The translations under genes were made by a program, and so were the position numbers. 64,000 nt of DNA from Actibacterium pelagium. GTDB taxonomy: Bacteria > Pseudomonadota > Alphaproteobacteria > Rhodobacterales > Rhodobacteraceae. This document shows, piece after piece, positions 9,601-18,791 of the stretch (positions within the stretch are counted from its first letter, which is position 1; each line of letters starts with the position of its first letter). The stretch lies in NCBI RefSeq assembly GCF_002285415.1, contig NZ_NSBU01000007.1, forward strand, positions 250,501-314,500. The letters are read 5' to 3'. The notes beneath the pieces were generated by a model. It was not told where the DNA came from, did no database searches, and worked only from the letters and a program-made list of their open reading frames with translations.

Positions 9601-9939
9601 TCAGTTGTCGCCCGTATCGCTTTCAGTAGAGGCCGACAGGGTCACTGGCCGATCACCCGAGACGATCCGCGGTTCTGGCCGCAGGCCGTGTTGGGACGCC
9701 CCAGAGCTGAGTGCGCGCCGGAAAACCAGCACGTTCTGGGTGGTGACAGACTTTCCTGTCAGACCAGAGCGTTCCTCGCAGGGTAGGCTTTCGCTGCGCT
9801 GATATTCCCAGCCCTCTGCGGCCTGTTCATTCAGCAGGTCCGTCATCGCCTTGGCAAAACGATCTTCTGTCGTTTTCACGCCTTTGGCCTTCTTGCCCCG
9901 GTTCGGGGCGGGAACGATTTTGTACTCAAAGCTTTGCAT
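9601..9939 (-). CDS. DUF4177 domain protein
   Basis: A 112-aa small protein beginning MQSFEYKIVPAP. The pattern of an opening YKIV strand, a middle helix with LLNEQAAEGWEYQRSESLP, and a closing VLVFRR strand fits DUF4177, a family of short alpha/beta proteins of unknown role. The C-terminal 35 residues after FRRALS are polar and probably disordered. It is a single gene with a 99-base gap to the J-domain gene downstream. Confidence 0.75.
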   Translation of the reverse strand: MQSFEYKIVPAPNRGKKAKGVKTTEDRFAKAMTDLLNEQAAEGWEYQRSESLPCEERSGLTGKSVTTQNVLVFRRALSSGASQHGLRPEPRIVSGDRPVTLSASTESDTGDN

Positions 9940-10111
9940 TTTGCTGCCTCAGGATTTGGAAGACCGCACTTTACCTCAAGGATTGAGGGACGGAAAGAAT
10001 TGCCCGACGTAAATCTACATTTTTGTCTCAGCTTTGCCGACTTGAGTGAGGTCAAAGACAAAGAACCGTTCGAAACCCAGATTGGCCCTGAACCAAGAAT
10101 GGAGTCGGACG

Positions 10112-10687
10112 ATGAATATCCTGATCCTGCAAGGGCATCCCGATACCTCGGGCCCGCACTTCTGTCATGCCGTGGCAGAGGCCTATGCCGAGGGCGCGAC
10201 CGAGGCTGGTCACCAAGTGCGCGAAATTCGGATTGCAGAGACCCCCGTTACCCCGCTGCGGTCCAAGGAAGAATTCGAAAGCGGCGATACCCCCGACTAT
10301 GTGGACGACGCGCAAAGTGCGATCCAGTGGGCCGACCACATCGTCGTGGTGTTTCCACTGTGGCTGGGTGGCATGCCCGCCGTCGTGAAGGCGTGGTTCG
10401 AACAGGTCTTCCGTTATGGTTTTGCCATGGATGTGACCGACAAGGGCTGGGTCCGAAAGCTGAAAGGGAAGTCCGCGCGTCTGGTGGTGACCATGGGGAT
10501 GCCCGCGATGTTCTACCGATGGTACTTTGGCCAGCACGGCACCAAGGTGCTGCAGCGCTCTGTCATGGGGTTTTCAGGGGTGAAGCCAATCCGGCAGTCC
10601 CTGATCGGTCGTGTGGACCCGATGTCAGAGGCCCGCGCCAAAAAGATTTTTGCCGAGATGGCAGAGCTAGGCCGGCAAGGCCTGTAG
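10112..10687 (+). CDS. NAD(P)H-dependent oxidoreductase, flavodoxin-like fold
   Basis: A 191-aa protein of the NQO1/KefF/MdaB-type family: MNILILQGHPD opens the flavodoxin-like fold with the FMN/FAD phosphate loop, and HIVVVFPLWLGGMPAVVKAW (about residues 74-93) is the characteristic flavin-contacting segment. It should reduce quinones or similar electrophiles with NAD(P)H in the cytoplasm. I chose ATG 10112, which has GGAG 8 bases upstream, over the longer frame from 10046, because the family starts directly with the first beta strand. It converges on gatB. Confidence 0.88.
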   Translation: MNILILQGHPDTSGPHFCHAVAEAYAEGATEAGHQVREIRIAETPVTPLRSKEEFESGDTPDYVDDAQSAIQWADHIVVVFPLWLGGMPAVVKAWFEQVFRYGFAMDVTDKGWVRKLKGKSARLVVTMGMPAMFYRWYFGQHGTKVLQRSVMGFSGVKPIRQSLIGRVDPMSEARAKKIFAEMAELGRQGL

Positions 10688-10690
10688 CCC

Positions 10691-10732
10691 AAAAAAACAG
10701 ACAGCGTATGGACGCAATCCAAACGCTGTCTG
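10691..10732 (-). terminator. Rho-independent terminator after gatB
   Basis: A 10-bp perfect stem CAGACAGCGT/ACGCTGTCTG (10698-10707 and 10723-10732), followed on the minus strand by seven T. It lies just past the gatB stop codon and close to the end of the convergent oxidoreductase gene. Confidence 0.8.
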
Positions 10733-10754
10733 CACGTGCTCTGTATGGCTGTTT

Positions 10755-12272
10755 TTACAGGCCTAGCTTCGCCGAGACGATCTCGTTCACAGCTTTCGGG
10801 TTGGCCTTGCCGCCAGTGGCTTTCATGACCTGACCCACGAACCAGCCCGCCAGTTTCGGGTTCACCTTGGCCTTTTCGACCTGTGCCGGGTTGTCGGCGA
10901 TGATCTGGTCGACAGCGGCCTCGATCGCGCCGGTGTCGGTGACCTGTTTCATGCCACGTTTCTCAACGATTTCAGCAGGATCGCCACCTTCGGTGTAAAC
11001 GATCTCGAACAGCTCTTTCGCGATCTTGCCGCTGATGTCGCCCTTGGTGATCAGCTTGATGATGCCAGCCAGTTGATCAGGATTCACAGGGCTGTCTTCG
11101 ATACCCTTGTCGTCGTCCTTTTTCAGACGGCCGAAGAGTTCGTTGATCACCCAGTTCGCGGCCAGTTTGCCGTCGTTGCCTTCGGCGACCTTTTCGAAAT
11201 AATCCGCGTTTTCGACCTCGGCGGTCAACACGCCCGCGTCATATTCGGACAGACCGAAGTCATTGACAAAACGCGCTTTTTTCTCGTCTGGCAGTTCCGG
11301 CAAGGTGCTTGCGATGTCGTCGACCCAAGCCTGCTCGATCTCAAGCGGCAGCAGGTCGGGGCAGGGGAAGTAGCGATAGTCATGCGCTTCTTCTTTCGAA
11401 CGCATGGTACGGGTTTCACCCTTGGCCACGTCGAACAGGCGGGTTTCTTGATCCACCTCGCCACCGTCTTCCAGAATGGCAATCTGACGCTTGGCTTCAA
11501 AGTCGATGGCCTGCTGGATGAAGCGCATCGAGTTCATGTTCTTGATCTCGCAGCGGGTGCCAAGGTGCGAGAAGTCCTGCGTTTCCTGATACTTCTCATA
11601 GTCGCCCGGACGGCAGACCGACACGTTCACGTCAGCCCGCAGGTTGCCGTTCTGCATGTTGCCATCACAGGTGCCCAGATAGCGCAGGATCTGGCGCAGC
11701 TTGCCGACATAGGCAGCGGCCTCTTCCGGGCCACGGATGTCGGGGCGCGATACGATTTCCATCAGGGCGACGCCGGTCCGGTTCAGGTCGACGAAAGACA
11801 TATGGGGGTCCATATCGTGGATCGATTTACCCGCGTCTTGCTCTAGGTGGATACGCTCGATCCGTACCTTACGCGCCACGCCGGGACCCATATCGACGAT
11901 CACTTCGCCTTCGCCCACGATCGGGTGGTACAGTTGCGAAATCTGATAGCCCTGCGGCAGGTCAGGATAGAAATAGTTCTTGCGGTCAAAGGCCGAGAAC
12001 AGGTTGATCTCTGCCTTCAGGCCCAGACCGGTTTTGACGGCCAGTGCGACGCAACCCTCGTTGATGACGGGCAGCATGCCGGGCATGGCGCTGTCCACGA
12101 ATGCCACGTTCGAGTTCGGCTCTGCCCCGAATTCCGTCGACGCGCCCGAGAACAGCTTTGCCTTCGAGGACACCTGCGCATGGACCTCAAGTCCGATGAC
12201 CAGTTCCCAGTCGCCGGTGGCGCCTGCGATGGTTTTGGGTTTGGGGGCATCATAAGCGAGATGGTCAAGCAT
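10755..12272 (-). CDS. gatB: Aspartyl/glutamyl-tRNA amidotransferase subunit B
   Basis: A 505-aa protein with the GatB signature [18 protein letters not shown] near residue 98 and the conserved [12 protein letters not shown] segment near 140, followed by the kinase-like cradle domain and a C-terminal YqeY-type helical domain ([17 protein letters not shown] at the end). GatCAB converts misacylated Glu-tRNA(Gln) or Asp-tRNA(Asn) to Gln-tRNA or Asn-tRNA. It is a single gene here; gatA and gatC are not in the window. The ATG at 12272 gives the expected family length. Confidence 0.97.
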   Translation of the reverse strand: MLDHLAYDAPKPKTIAGATGDWELVIGLEVHAQVSSKAKLFSGASTEFGAEPNSNVAFVDSAMPGMLPVINEGCVALAVKTGLGLKAEINLFSAFDRKNYFYPDLPQGYQISQLYHPIVGEGEVIVDMGPGVARKVRIERIHLEQDAGKSIHDMDPHMSFVDLNRTGVALMEIVSRPDIRGPEEAAAYVGKLRQILRYLGTCDGNMQNGNLRADVNVSVCRPGDYEKYQETQDFSHLGTRCEIKNMNSMRFIQQAIDFEAKRQIAILEDGGEVDQETRLFDVAKGETRTMRSKEEAHDYRYFPCPDLLPLEIEQAWVDDIASTLPELPDEKKARFVNDFGLSEYDAGVLTAEVENADYFEKVAEGNDGKLAANWVINELFGRLKKDDDKGIEDSPVNPDQLAGIIKLITKGDISGKIAKELFEIVYTEGGDPAEIVEKRGMKQVTDTGAIEAAVDQIIADNPAQVEKAKVNPKLAGWFVGQVMKATGGKANPKAVNEIVSAKLGL

Positions 12273-12320
12273 GAGTCTGTCCTGTTACGAGGTCGTTCAG
12301 CGTTCTAGGGCAGGGGCGCG

Positions 12321-12339
12321 CAGGGGGCAAGGCCCCCTG
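12321..12339. repeat. GC-rich inverted repeat upstream of gatB
   Basis: CAGGGGGC and GCCCCCTG arms with a three-base loop, about 50 bases upstream of the gatB start. The 13-base core GCAGGGGGCAAGG (12320-12332) recurs between hisF and hisA (62691-62703). It may be a copy of a dispersed intergenic repeat; no T-tract follows it, so it is not an obvious terminator. Confidence 0.4.
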
Positions 12340-12549
12340 TGCCAACTGTCGCGCCTCCACCGGGCAGGATCCCCCAAATAACGCGGTTTTCTGAATAGAT
12401 AGGGTGAAACTAGGCAATCTGACAGAGAGTTTGACGTGCAACCCCTTTGGGTGGCGCATAAGCCAGATCCCGCCGTCTGAAAATAAGCGGTATGGACGAA
12501 GTCATTTGCCGAATGCAATCTGCGTCAAACTTAATCAGAGGCGTGTTTC

Positions 12550-13143
12550 ATGTTTCGTTATTTTGCTCCAATTGCGCTGGTGATCACCAGCACGCTTAGT
12601 GCCTGCGCGTCCAGCGATGCGGATTTAGACGCGGCCACAAGGTCTGAAGTGCCCGCGATGCGCTGGGATCATCTGCCAGACGGGGATGACTGGACAGGGG
12701 CCGCTTTCACAGCGCTTGAAACTCATGGGGCGGTGCTGCCGTCCTTGGTCCCAGATGATATCCAAGACTACTGCCCTGCTTATCCGGACAATGACATGGA
12801 AGACCGTCGCGCCTTCTGGTCCGGACTGGCCTCTGCGCTTGCCAAACATGAAAGCACTTGGCAGCCCGACGCTGTCGGTGGAGAGGGGCGCTGGCATGGA
12901 TTGCTGCAAATCTCGCCCGGAACTGCACGCGCCTATGGCTGCGTGGCGCGCTCTGGTCAGGCGTTGCAGGATGGCCCCGCGAACCTGTCCTGCGCCGTGC
13001 GTATCTGGGCTTCGACGGTTCCTCGGGACGGGGTGGTTTCCTCGGGGATGCGGGGCGTGGCTGCGGATTGGGGGCCCTTCCATTCGCGCAGAAAACGGCA
13101 AGACATCATGGAATGGACCCGCGCGCAGGACTACTGCAACTAA
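12550..13143 (+). CDS. Lysozyme-like (SLT-type) lipoprotein, putative lytic transglycosylase
   Basis: A 197-aa predicted lipoprotein: the signal ends with LSAC (lipobox Cys19). The region ALAKHESTWQPDAVGG (about residues 96-111) followed by GLLQISPGTARAYGC is the SLT/lysozyme-like pattern, with Glu101 in the position of the catalytic acid, then the GLxQIsP motif. Such enzymes cleave peptidoglycan glycan strands. The protein is shorter than standard Slt or MltE enzymes and two Cys pairs (CPAY, CVAR, CAVR, DYCN) suggest disulfides. Substrate and partner are not evident. It is a single gene. Confidence 0.75.
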   Translation: MFRYFAPIALVITSTLSACASSDADLDAATRSEVPAMRWDHLPDGDDWTGAAFTALETHGAVLPSLVPDDIQDYCPAYPDNDMEDRRAFWSGLASALAKHESTWQPDAVGGEGRWHGLLQISPGTARAYGCVARSGQALQDGPANLSCAVRIWASTVPRDGVVSSGMRGVAADWGPFHSRRKRQDIMEWTRAQDYCN

Positions 13144-13215
13144 GGTTACACGCTGGTTGGTCAGCACCTTCGGCATCCAAAAGCGCCGAAGCGCGTCGAT
13201 ACTGTCTTGGATGAG

Positions 13216-13245
13216 CCCAAGCATCACTCTGTTGTAATGCTTGGG
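13216..13245. terminator. Possible hairpin between lysozyme-like gene and pepN
   Basis: A 9-bp perfect inverted repeat CCCAAGCAT/ATGCTTGGG separated by 12 bases. On the plus strand it is followed by TGATGATTTT, a weak T-tract. It lies between two convergent genes and may end transcription of the upstream plus-strand gene. Confidence 0.45.
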
Positions 13246-13260
13246 TGATGATTTTCCCGC

Positions 13261-15813
13261 TTAGGCGCCCAGCATTCGCGTCACCATCTCGGCCATATCG
13301 CGCGAGACATTCGGACGGTCGCCAATTCGGGTCAATGCGTCGCGGATCATGCCCTGACGGTCCGCGTCATAGCGGCGCCAGCTGTCAAAAGCGGTAGACA
13401 TGCGGGCAGCGGTCTGCGGGTTGGCTTCGTCCATGCGGATCAGCCAGTCTGCTACGAAAGCGTATCCCGCACCCGAAGCCTGATGGAATCCGGCAGAGTT
13501 CATCGCCAGTGCGCCAATAACCGAGCGGAACCGGTTGGGGTTCTTCCAGTCGAAGTCGTCGCGCTGGGTCAGGGCCTCTGCGGTCGAAACGGCCTCTTCC
13601 GGCTGGGCATGGCTGATCTGCAGGCCGAACCATTTGTCCATGACCAGACGATCGTGTCCCCATTGGTTGGCGAAACTTTGCACCTCGGACTGGCCGTGAC
13701 CATTGGCGATCAGGCTGGCTAGCGCGCCAAGTTGTTCAGTCATATTGTCTGCAGCGGCGTACAGGGCAGTTGCGCGCTCTCCGCCGTCAAGGCGGGTCAG
13801 ATAGGACAACGCGCTTTGGCGCAAACTGCGACGGCCCGCGTCCTTGGCATCGGGCGAGAACGGCCCGTCGATTGCCATTTGATCGTAGAGAGACGCAAGC
13901 GGCTCTGACAGATGCGCTGCGATTGCATCGCGCAGGGATCGACAGGCTCGGAAGATCGCGTCCGGGTCAGGGCAGTGACCAAGCGCAAAAATCGACTGGG
14001 CCATGTCCTCGCCGCCGGGCAGGGCAAGCGCCAGAGAACGGAAGGCAGGGTCCAGCGTGTCGTCCCGTGCCACGGCCCTTAGCGCGTCCAGATACGACGT
14101 CGGCGCCGTTTCTCCGTTCAGGACCATGCGTGAAAGAACCGATTTTGCCAGAGTGCGCCCGGCCTCCCATTTGTTGAACGGGTCGGTGTCATGGGCCAGC
14201 AAGAAGGTTCGTTCTGCGTCGTCGCTGTCTTTCTGGATGGTCACTGGGGCCGAGAACCCACGCAGGATCGACGGCACCGGGCGGCTGGACAGGCCCTCGA
14301 AGGTAAAGCTTTGCTTGGCCTCGGTCAGTTCCAGAACGGTGGTTGGCTGGACCTCGTCACCATTGGGGTTCAGCAGACCGACCGCCACCGGGATGACCAG
14401 CGGGTCCTTGTTGGACTGGCCCGGTGTGGGCTGCGTTTCTTGTTCCAGCGTCAAGGTATAGCGCCCATCGGCATAATCGTCCGTCACGCGGACCTGTGGA
14501 GTTCCGGCCTGCGAATACCAGCGTTTGAACTGGGTCAAATCGCGGCCGGTGGCATCTTCGAAGACCTTCAGCCAGTCCTCGATCGTCGAGGCGTCGCCAT
14601 CATGGCGCTCAAAGTACAGGTCCAAGGCCTTGGCATAGCCTTCGTCCCCCACCAGTTGCTTGAGCATCCCGATCACCTCGGCACCCTTTTCATAAACGGT
14701 GGCGGTGTAGAAATTGTTGATCTCGACAAAGCTTTCGGGCCGCACCGGATGGGCCAATGGCCCCGCATCTTCGCGGAACTGGCGCGCACGCAGGGCCAGA
14801 ACCTCTTCGATCCGGTGGACGGCCTCGCCCCGCATATCACGCGAGAACTGTTGGTCGCGATAGACGGTCAGGCCTTCTTTGAGGCAAAGCTGGAACCAGT
14901 CGCGACAGGTGATGCGGTTGCCGGTCCAGTTGTGGAAATACTCATGCGCGATGATCGCTTCGATGCGGGCGAAGTTCGCATCGGTGCTGGTTTCTGGCGA
15001 ACAAAGGACGGCGGAAGAGTTGAAAATGTTCAGCCCCTTGTTCTCCATCGCGCCCATGTTGAAGTCGTCGACAGCGACAATGTTGAAGATGTCCAGATCG
15101 TATTCGCGGCCATAGACCTCTTCGTCCCATGTCATCGAGCGCTTTAGCGCGTCCATGCCATAGGCGCATTTGCCCTCATCCCCGGGGCGGACCCAGATGT
15201 TCAGTTCAACATCCTTGCCGGATTTTGTGGTGAACCGGTCGGGGTGGTTAACCAGCTCTCCGGCGACCAGTGCGAAGAGATAAGCAGGTTTGGGCCACGG
15301 GTCGTGCCATTCTGCCCATCCGTCGCCGCTGGCGGACGGGTTCCCGTTCGACAGAAGCACCGGCAGGTCGCTTTCAATCCGTACGGTGAACGGTGCCATC
15401 ACATCGGGGCGGTCAGGGTAGTAGGTGATCTTGCGGAACCCCTCGGCCTCGCACTGGGTGCAATACATGCCGTTCGACATGTACAGGCCTTCGAGGGCGG
15501 TGTTGGTCTCGGGCGAGATTTCGACCTCGGCCTCCCAGACAAATGGTGCGTCTGGGGCGGGGCAGGTCAGGCCGTCCTCGGTGACGTCTGGAGTGACCTC
15601 TTTCCCGTCAATCTTCGCCGAAAGAAGGTTCAACTGTTCGCCATGCAGGAAAAAGCTGCGATCAGCCGTCTCGGGGTTCGGGCGGAACGCGATCTTTGAC
15701 ACCACCCTAGTTGCGCGGGGGGCAAGGGCGAAGGTCAAGCTGACACTCTCGACCAGATAGGCCGGGGGGGTATAGTCCTTAAGCCAGATCGTTTGCTGTG
15801 CGGGGTTTGTCAT
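13261..15813 (-). CDS. pepN: Aminopeptidase N (M1 family)
   Basis: An 850-aa M1 zinc aminopeptidase that degrades peptides in the cytosol. The substrate-anchoring motif GAMEN is at residues 254-258, the zinc site HEYFH at 290-294, and the third ligand is Glu about residue 313 in CLKEGLTVYRDQ. The C-terminal helical domain is present and length agrees with gammaproteobacterial-type PepN. I chose ATG 15813 (MTNPAQQTIWLKDY); the longer frame to 15888 adds a non-conserved Cys/Arg-rich leader. A single gene, divergent from the amidotransferase gene. Confidence 0.96.
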   Translation of the reverse strand: MTNPAQQTIWLKDYTPPAYLVESVSLTFALAPRATRVVSKIAFRPNPETADRSFFLHGEQLNLLSAKIDGKEVTPDVTEDGLTCPAPDAPFVWEAEVEISPETNTALEGLYMSNGMYCTQCEAEGFRKITYYPDRPDVMAPFTVRIESDLPVLLSNGNPSASGDGWAEWHDPWPKPAYLFALVAGELVNHPDRFTTKSGKDVELNIWVRPGDEGKCAYGMDALKRSMTWDEEVYGREYDLDIFNIVAVDDFNMGAMENKGLNIFNSSAVLCSPETSTDANFARIEAIIAHEYFHNWTGNRITCRDWFQLCLKEGLTVYRDQQFSRDMRGEAVHRIEEVLALRARQFREDAGPLAHPVRPESFVEINNFYTATVYEKGAEVIGMLKQLVGDEGYAKALDLYFERHDGDASTIEDWLKVFEDATGRDLTQFKRWYSQAGTPQVRVTDDYADGRYTLTLEQETQPTPGQSNKDPLVIPVAVGLLNPNGDEVQPTTVLELTEAKQSFTFEGLSSRPVPSILRGFSAPVTIQKDSDDAERTFLLAHDTDPFNKWEAGRTLAKSVLSRMVLNGETAPTSYLDALRAVARDDTLDPAFRSLALALPGGEDMAQSIFALGHCPDPDAIFRACRSLRDAIAAHLSEPLASLYDQMAIDGPFSPDAKDAGRRSLRQSALSYLTRLDGGERATALYAAADNMTEQLGALASLIANGHGQSEVQSFANQWGHDRLVMDKWFGLQISHAQPEEAVSTAEALTQRDDFDWKNPNRFRSVIGALAMNSAGFHQASGAGYAFVADWLIRMDEANPQTAARMSTAFDSWRRYDADRQGMIRDALTRIGDRPNVSRDMAEMVTRMLGA

Positions 15814-15854
15814 TCGGCGCTCCTGTGTGTCGGCACAAAGTGAACCTGTTTGAC

Positions 15855-15892
15855 GTGGACGGCAAGCACTCAAGTGGACGGCAAGCACTCAA
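15855..15892. repeat. Two tandem copies of a 19-bp repeat
   Basis: GTGGACGGCAAGCACTCAA occurs twice in direct succession (15855-15873 and 15874-15892), perfectly identical, in the intergenic space between pepN and the divergent amidotransferase gene. It may be a recent slippage duplication in the promoter region. Confidence 0.9.
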
Positions 15893-15987
15893 AAGGACAG
15901 CGCACAGATGTTGTGCGGCTCTTGCGCTGGGGCGCAGGCCATGTATCGCTATATTCGGTGAATAAGCGTGTGTTCTTGGGGGAAATC

Positions 15988-16737
15988 ATGTCCAGGCCAA
16001 TCGTTGGCATTATCGGCAACCACTATCTGCTGAATGATGAATACCCGGCCCATGCTGGTGGTACGATGAACTCTCTGGCCGTGTCAGAGGTTGCGGGCTG
16101 CATGCCGCTGCTGATCCCTGCCGACCCACGCTTTGTGACGGTGGGGGAACTGCTGGAAACTTGTGACGGGTTCCTGTTTACGGGCGGTCGCCCCAACGTT
16201 CACCCCGAAGAATATGGAGAGGCCGAGACCGCGGCGCATGGCGCGTTTGACCGGGCCCGCGATGCGATCACTCTGCCTTTGATCCGGGCGCTGGTTGACC
16301 GTGGTCAGCCGTTTCTTGGCATCTGTCGTGGCTTTCAGGAAGTCAACGTGGCCATGGGCGGAACGCTTTACCCCGAAATCCGCGAATTGCCGGGGCGTAT
16401 GAACCACCGGATGCCGCCTGATGGAACTCTGGAAGAGAAGTTTGCCCTGCGCCACACGGTGACCGTCTCGGAGGGTGGCCCGTTCCACAACCTGTTTGGG
16501 GCAACCAAGGTGATGACGAACACGCTGCACGGGCAGGGGATCAAAACCGCCGGATCACGGGTTGTTATTGATGGCCATGCAGAGGACGGAACGCCCGAGG
16601 CAACTTATATCCGTGATGCAAAAGGGTTCAGCCTGTCGGTGCAATGGCACCCGGAATATTGCGCTGCGACCGACCCTGTTTCGCGCCCGCTGTTCGAGGC
16701 CTTTGGCGACGCCGTCCGAACCTGGGCGAAGGCTTGA
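15988..16737 (+). CDS. Class I glutamine amidotransferase, gamma-glutamyl-GABA hydrolase-like
   Basis: A 249-aa peptidase C26-type enzyme. The nucleophile elbow GICRGFQEVN places the catalytic Cys at 113; His221 and Glu223 in VQWHPEY complete the triad. The closest described family is PuuD, which hydrolyses gamma-glutamyl-gamma-aminobutyrate during putrescine catabolism, but members also act on other gamma-glutamyl compounds and no putrescine genes are nearby. ATG 15988 fits the family start (MSRPIVGIIGNHY) and has GGGGGAA upstream. It may be expressed as a single gene. Confidence 0.88.
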   Translation: MSRPIVGIIGNHYLLNDEYPAHAGGTMNSLAVSEVAGCMPLLIPADPRFVTVGELLETCDGFLFTGGRPNVHPEEYGEAETAAHGAFDRARDAITLPLIRALVDRGQPFLGICRGFQEVNVAMGGTLYPEIRELPGRMNHRMPPDGTLEEKFALRHTVTVSEGGPFHNLFGATKVMTNTLHGQGIKTAGSRVVIDGHAEDGTPEATYIRDAKGFSLSVQWHPEYCAATDPVSRPLFEAFGDAVRTWAKA

Positions 16738-17206
16738 TCGCAGAGGCCAAGCCGCGATCGCACAGTCAGGCGCAAGGGGTGGTACGTGGGCCAATACCTT
16801 CGCGGTATTCTTGGCTGGTTCTGAAGAAATTCGCACAATTGTGGCGTTCGAAATGCACAGTCAGTTAAATTTATCAATTGAAATAAAGGGATACTGATTC
16901 TCGACCCTGTGCGGTTTCAGGGTCTAAATGCGTAGGGAGCAGACCGACTCTGGCGATAAATTGCCTGCGGTATATTGTCATTGCGCCAAGCGGACCCCGA
17001 ATAGTCCAATTTGCGCAAGAAAAATAAAGCTATGCTGCGGTTGCATAAATTCTGTGCGCAATAAAATTTCCCCAGAAAATAACCGCACGTAATTAACGTC
17101 CGTCTCCATTCGGGCTTGCATGTATGAAGCATCTTAACAATGGTACGGCGCATCATGGCACGTGGCCTCCTCCGCTGTGCCATTACAAGCGAAGAGGGAT
17201 AGAAGA
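16738..17206. other. 469-base intergenic region before pntA
   Basis: No credible gene is seen. Notable is an inverted repeat GACCCTG (16903-16909) and CAGGGTC (16918-16924) with an 8-base loop and no T-tract. The stretch 16990-17110 is AT-richer than its surroundings and is the likely site of the pntAB promoter, though I cannot place convincing -35 and -10 boxes. Confidence 0.6.
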
Positions 17207-18778
17207 GTGAAAATCGGAGCACCCAAAGAGGTATTCGAGGGCGAAAATCGCGTTGCGATGACGCCTGACTCTGCCCGTCAGCTTCAGAAGCTGGGGTATG
17301 ACTGTGCAATTGAAAGCGGGGCAGGTGTAGCCGCCGGCTTTACAGATGCTGCCTATAAGGAAGCCGGTGTAGAGGTCATCAAGACCGCCGCCGCGCTTTG
17401 GAAACAGGTCGACATCATCGCCAAGGTTCGCCAGCCGAACGCGACCGAATTGAAACGCCTGACGGCCGATAAGACGCTGATCAGCTTCTTCAACCCGGCG
17501 GGCAACGAAGAGGGCATGGAAGCGGCCAAGAAATCCGGTGCAAGCGTCATCGCGATGGAAATGGTGCCGCGGATCAGCCGCGCTCAGAAGATGGACGCGC
17601 TGTCGTCCATGGCCAACATCGCGGGCTACCGTGCCGTTATCGAGGCGGGCAACAACTTTGGTCGTTTCTTCACCGGTCAGATCACCGCTGCAGGCAAAGT
17701 TCCTCCGGCGCGCGTTCTGGTCGTTGGTGCTGGTGTGGCCGGTCTGGCCGCGATCGGGACCTCGACCTCTCTGGGTGCCGTGACCTACGCGTTTGACGTA
17801 CGCCCCGAAGTGGCCGAGCAGGTTGAATCCATGGGCGCCGAGTTCGTCTATCTGGACTTCGAGGAAGAACAGCAGGATGGCGCGGCCACCGGCGGTTACG
17901 CTTCGGTGCAGTCGGAAGAGTTCCGCAACGCGCAGTTGGCGAAGTTCCGCGAGATCGCCCCTGATATCGACATCGTCATCACCACCGCCCTGATCCCCAA
18001 CCGCCCGGCACCGAAGCTGTGGCTGGAGGACATGGTCGCAGCGATGAAACCGGGTTCGGTCATCGTTGACCTTGCCGCCGAACGTGGTGGCAACGTCGAA
18101 GGCACCGTGCCGGACGAGAAGGTCGTGACCGACAACGGTGTGACCATCATCGGCTACACCGACTTCCCGTCGCGCATGGCGACCCAATCGTCGACTTTGT
18201 ACGCGACCAACATCCGTCACATGATGGCTGACCTGACCCCGGAAAAAGACGGTCAGGTGAACCACGACATGGAAGACGATGTCATTCGTGGCGCGACGGT
18301 TACCCATCAGGGTGAAATCACCTTCCCGCCGCCCCCGCCAAAAGTGCAGGCGATTGCCGCGAAGTCTCAGGAGAAGCCCAAAGAGCTGACCCCTGAAGAA
18401 AAACGCGCGCAGGAAATTGCGGCCTTCAAGGCACAGACCAAGCAGCAGGTTGGCCTGCTGGCCATTGGTGGTGCGATCATGCTGGCGATGGGCACCGTGG
18501 CGCCTGCCAGCTTCATGCAGCACTTCATCGTGTTCGTTCTGGCCGTGTTTGTTGGCTTCCAGGTGATCTGGAACGTCAGCCACTCGCTGCACACACCGCT
18601 GATGGCGGTGACCAACGCGATCTCGTCGATCATCATTCTGGGGGCGCTTTTGCAGATTGGCTCTGGCAGCTTCCTCGTGATCCTTCTTGCCGCGATCTCG
18701 GTCTTCTTTGCCGGGATCAACATCTTCGGCGGCTTCCTCGTAACACGGCGCATGCTCGCCATGTTCCAGAAATCTTAA
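17207..18778 (+). CDS. pntA: NAD(P) transhydrogenase alpha subunit
   Basis: A 523-aa protein: the NAD(H)-binding domain I occupies residues 1 to about 380, opening with [20 protein letters not shown] and carrying the Rossmann glycines in [16 protein letters not shown]; after a Pro/Lys linker there are about four transmembrane helices (from [13 protein letters not shown] onward). With PntB it couples proton entry to NADPH formation from NADH. GTG 17207 is chosen: AGAGGG lies 8 bases upstream and the protein then begins exactly at the conserved KIGAPKE. The longer frame to 17162 is not supported. pntB follows 13 bases after the stop. Confidence 0.97.
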   Translation: MKIGAPKEVFEGENRVAMTPDSARQLQKLGYDCAIESGAGVAAGFTDAAYKEAGVEVIKTAAALWKQVDIIAKVRQPNATELKRLTADKTLISFFNPAGNEEGMEAAKKSGASVIAMEMVPRISRAQKMDALSSMANIAGYRAVIEAGNNFGRFFTGQITAAGKVPPARVLVVGAGVAGLAAIGTSTSLGAVTYAFDVRPEVAEQVESMGAEFVYLDFEEEQQDGAATGGYASVQSEEFRNAQLAKFREIAPDIDIVITTALIPNRPAPKLWLEDMVAAMKPGSVIVDLAAERGGNVEGTVPDEKVVTDNGVTIIGYTDFPSRMATQSSTLYATNIRHMMADLTPEKDGQVNHDMEDDVIRGATVTHQGEITFPPPPPKVQAIAAKSQEKPKELTPEEKRAQEIAAFKAQTKQQVGLLAIGGAIMLAMGTVAPASFMQHFIVFVLAVFVGFQVIWNVSHSLHTPLMAVTNAISSIIILGALLQIGSGSFLVILLAAISVFFAGINIFGGFLVTRRMLAMFQKS

Positions 18779-18791
18779 GGAGGCCGGGATT

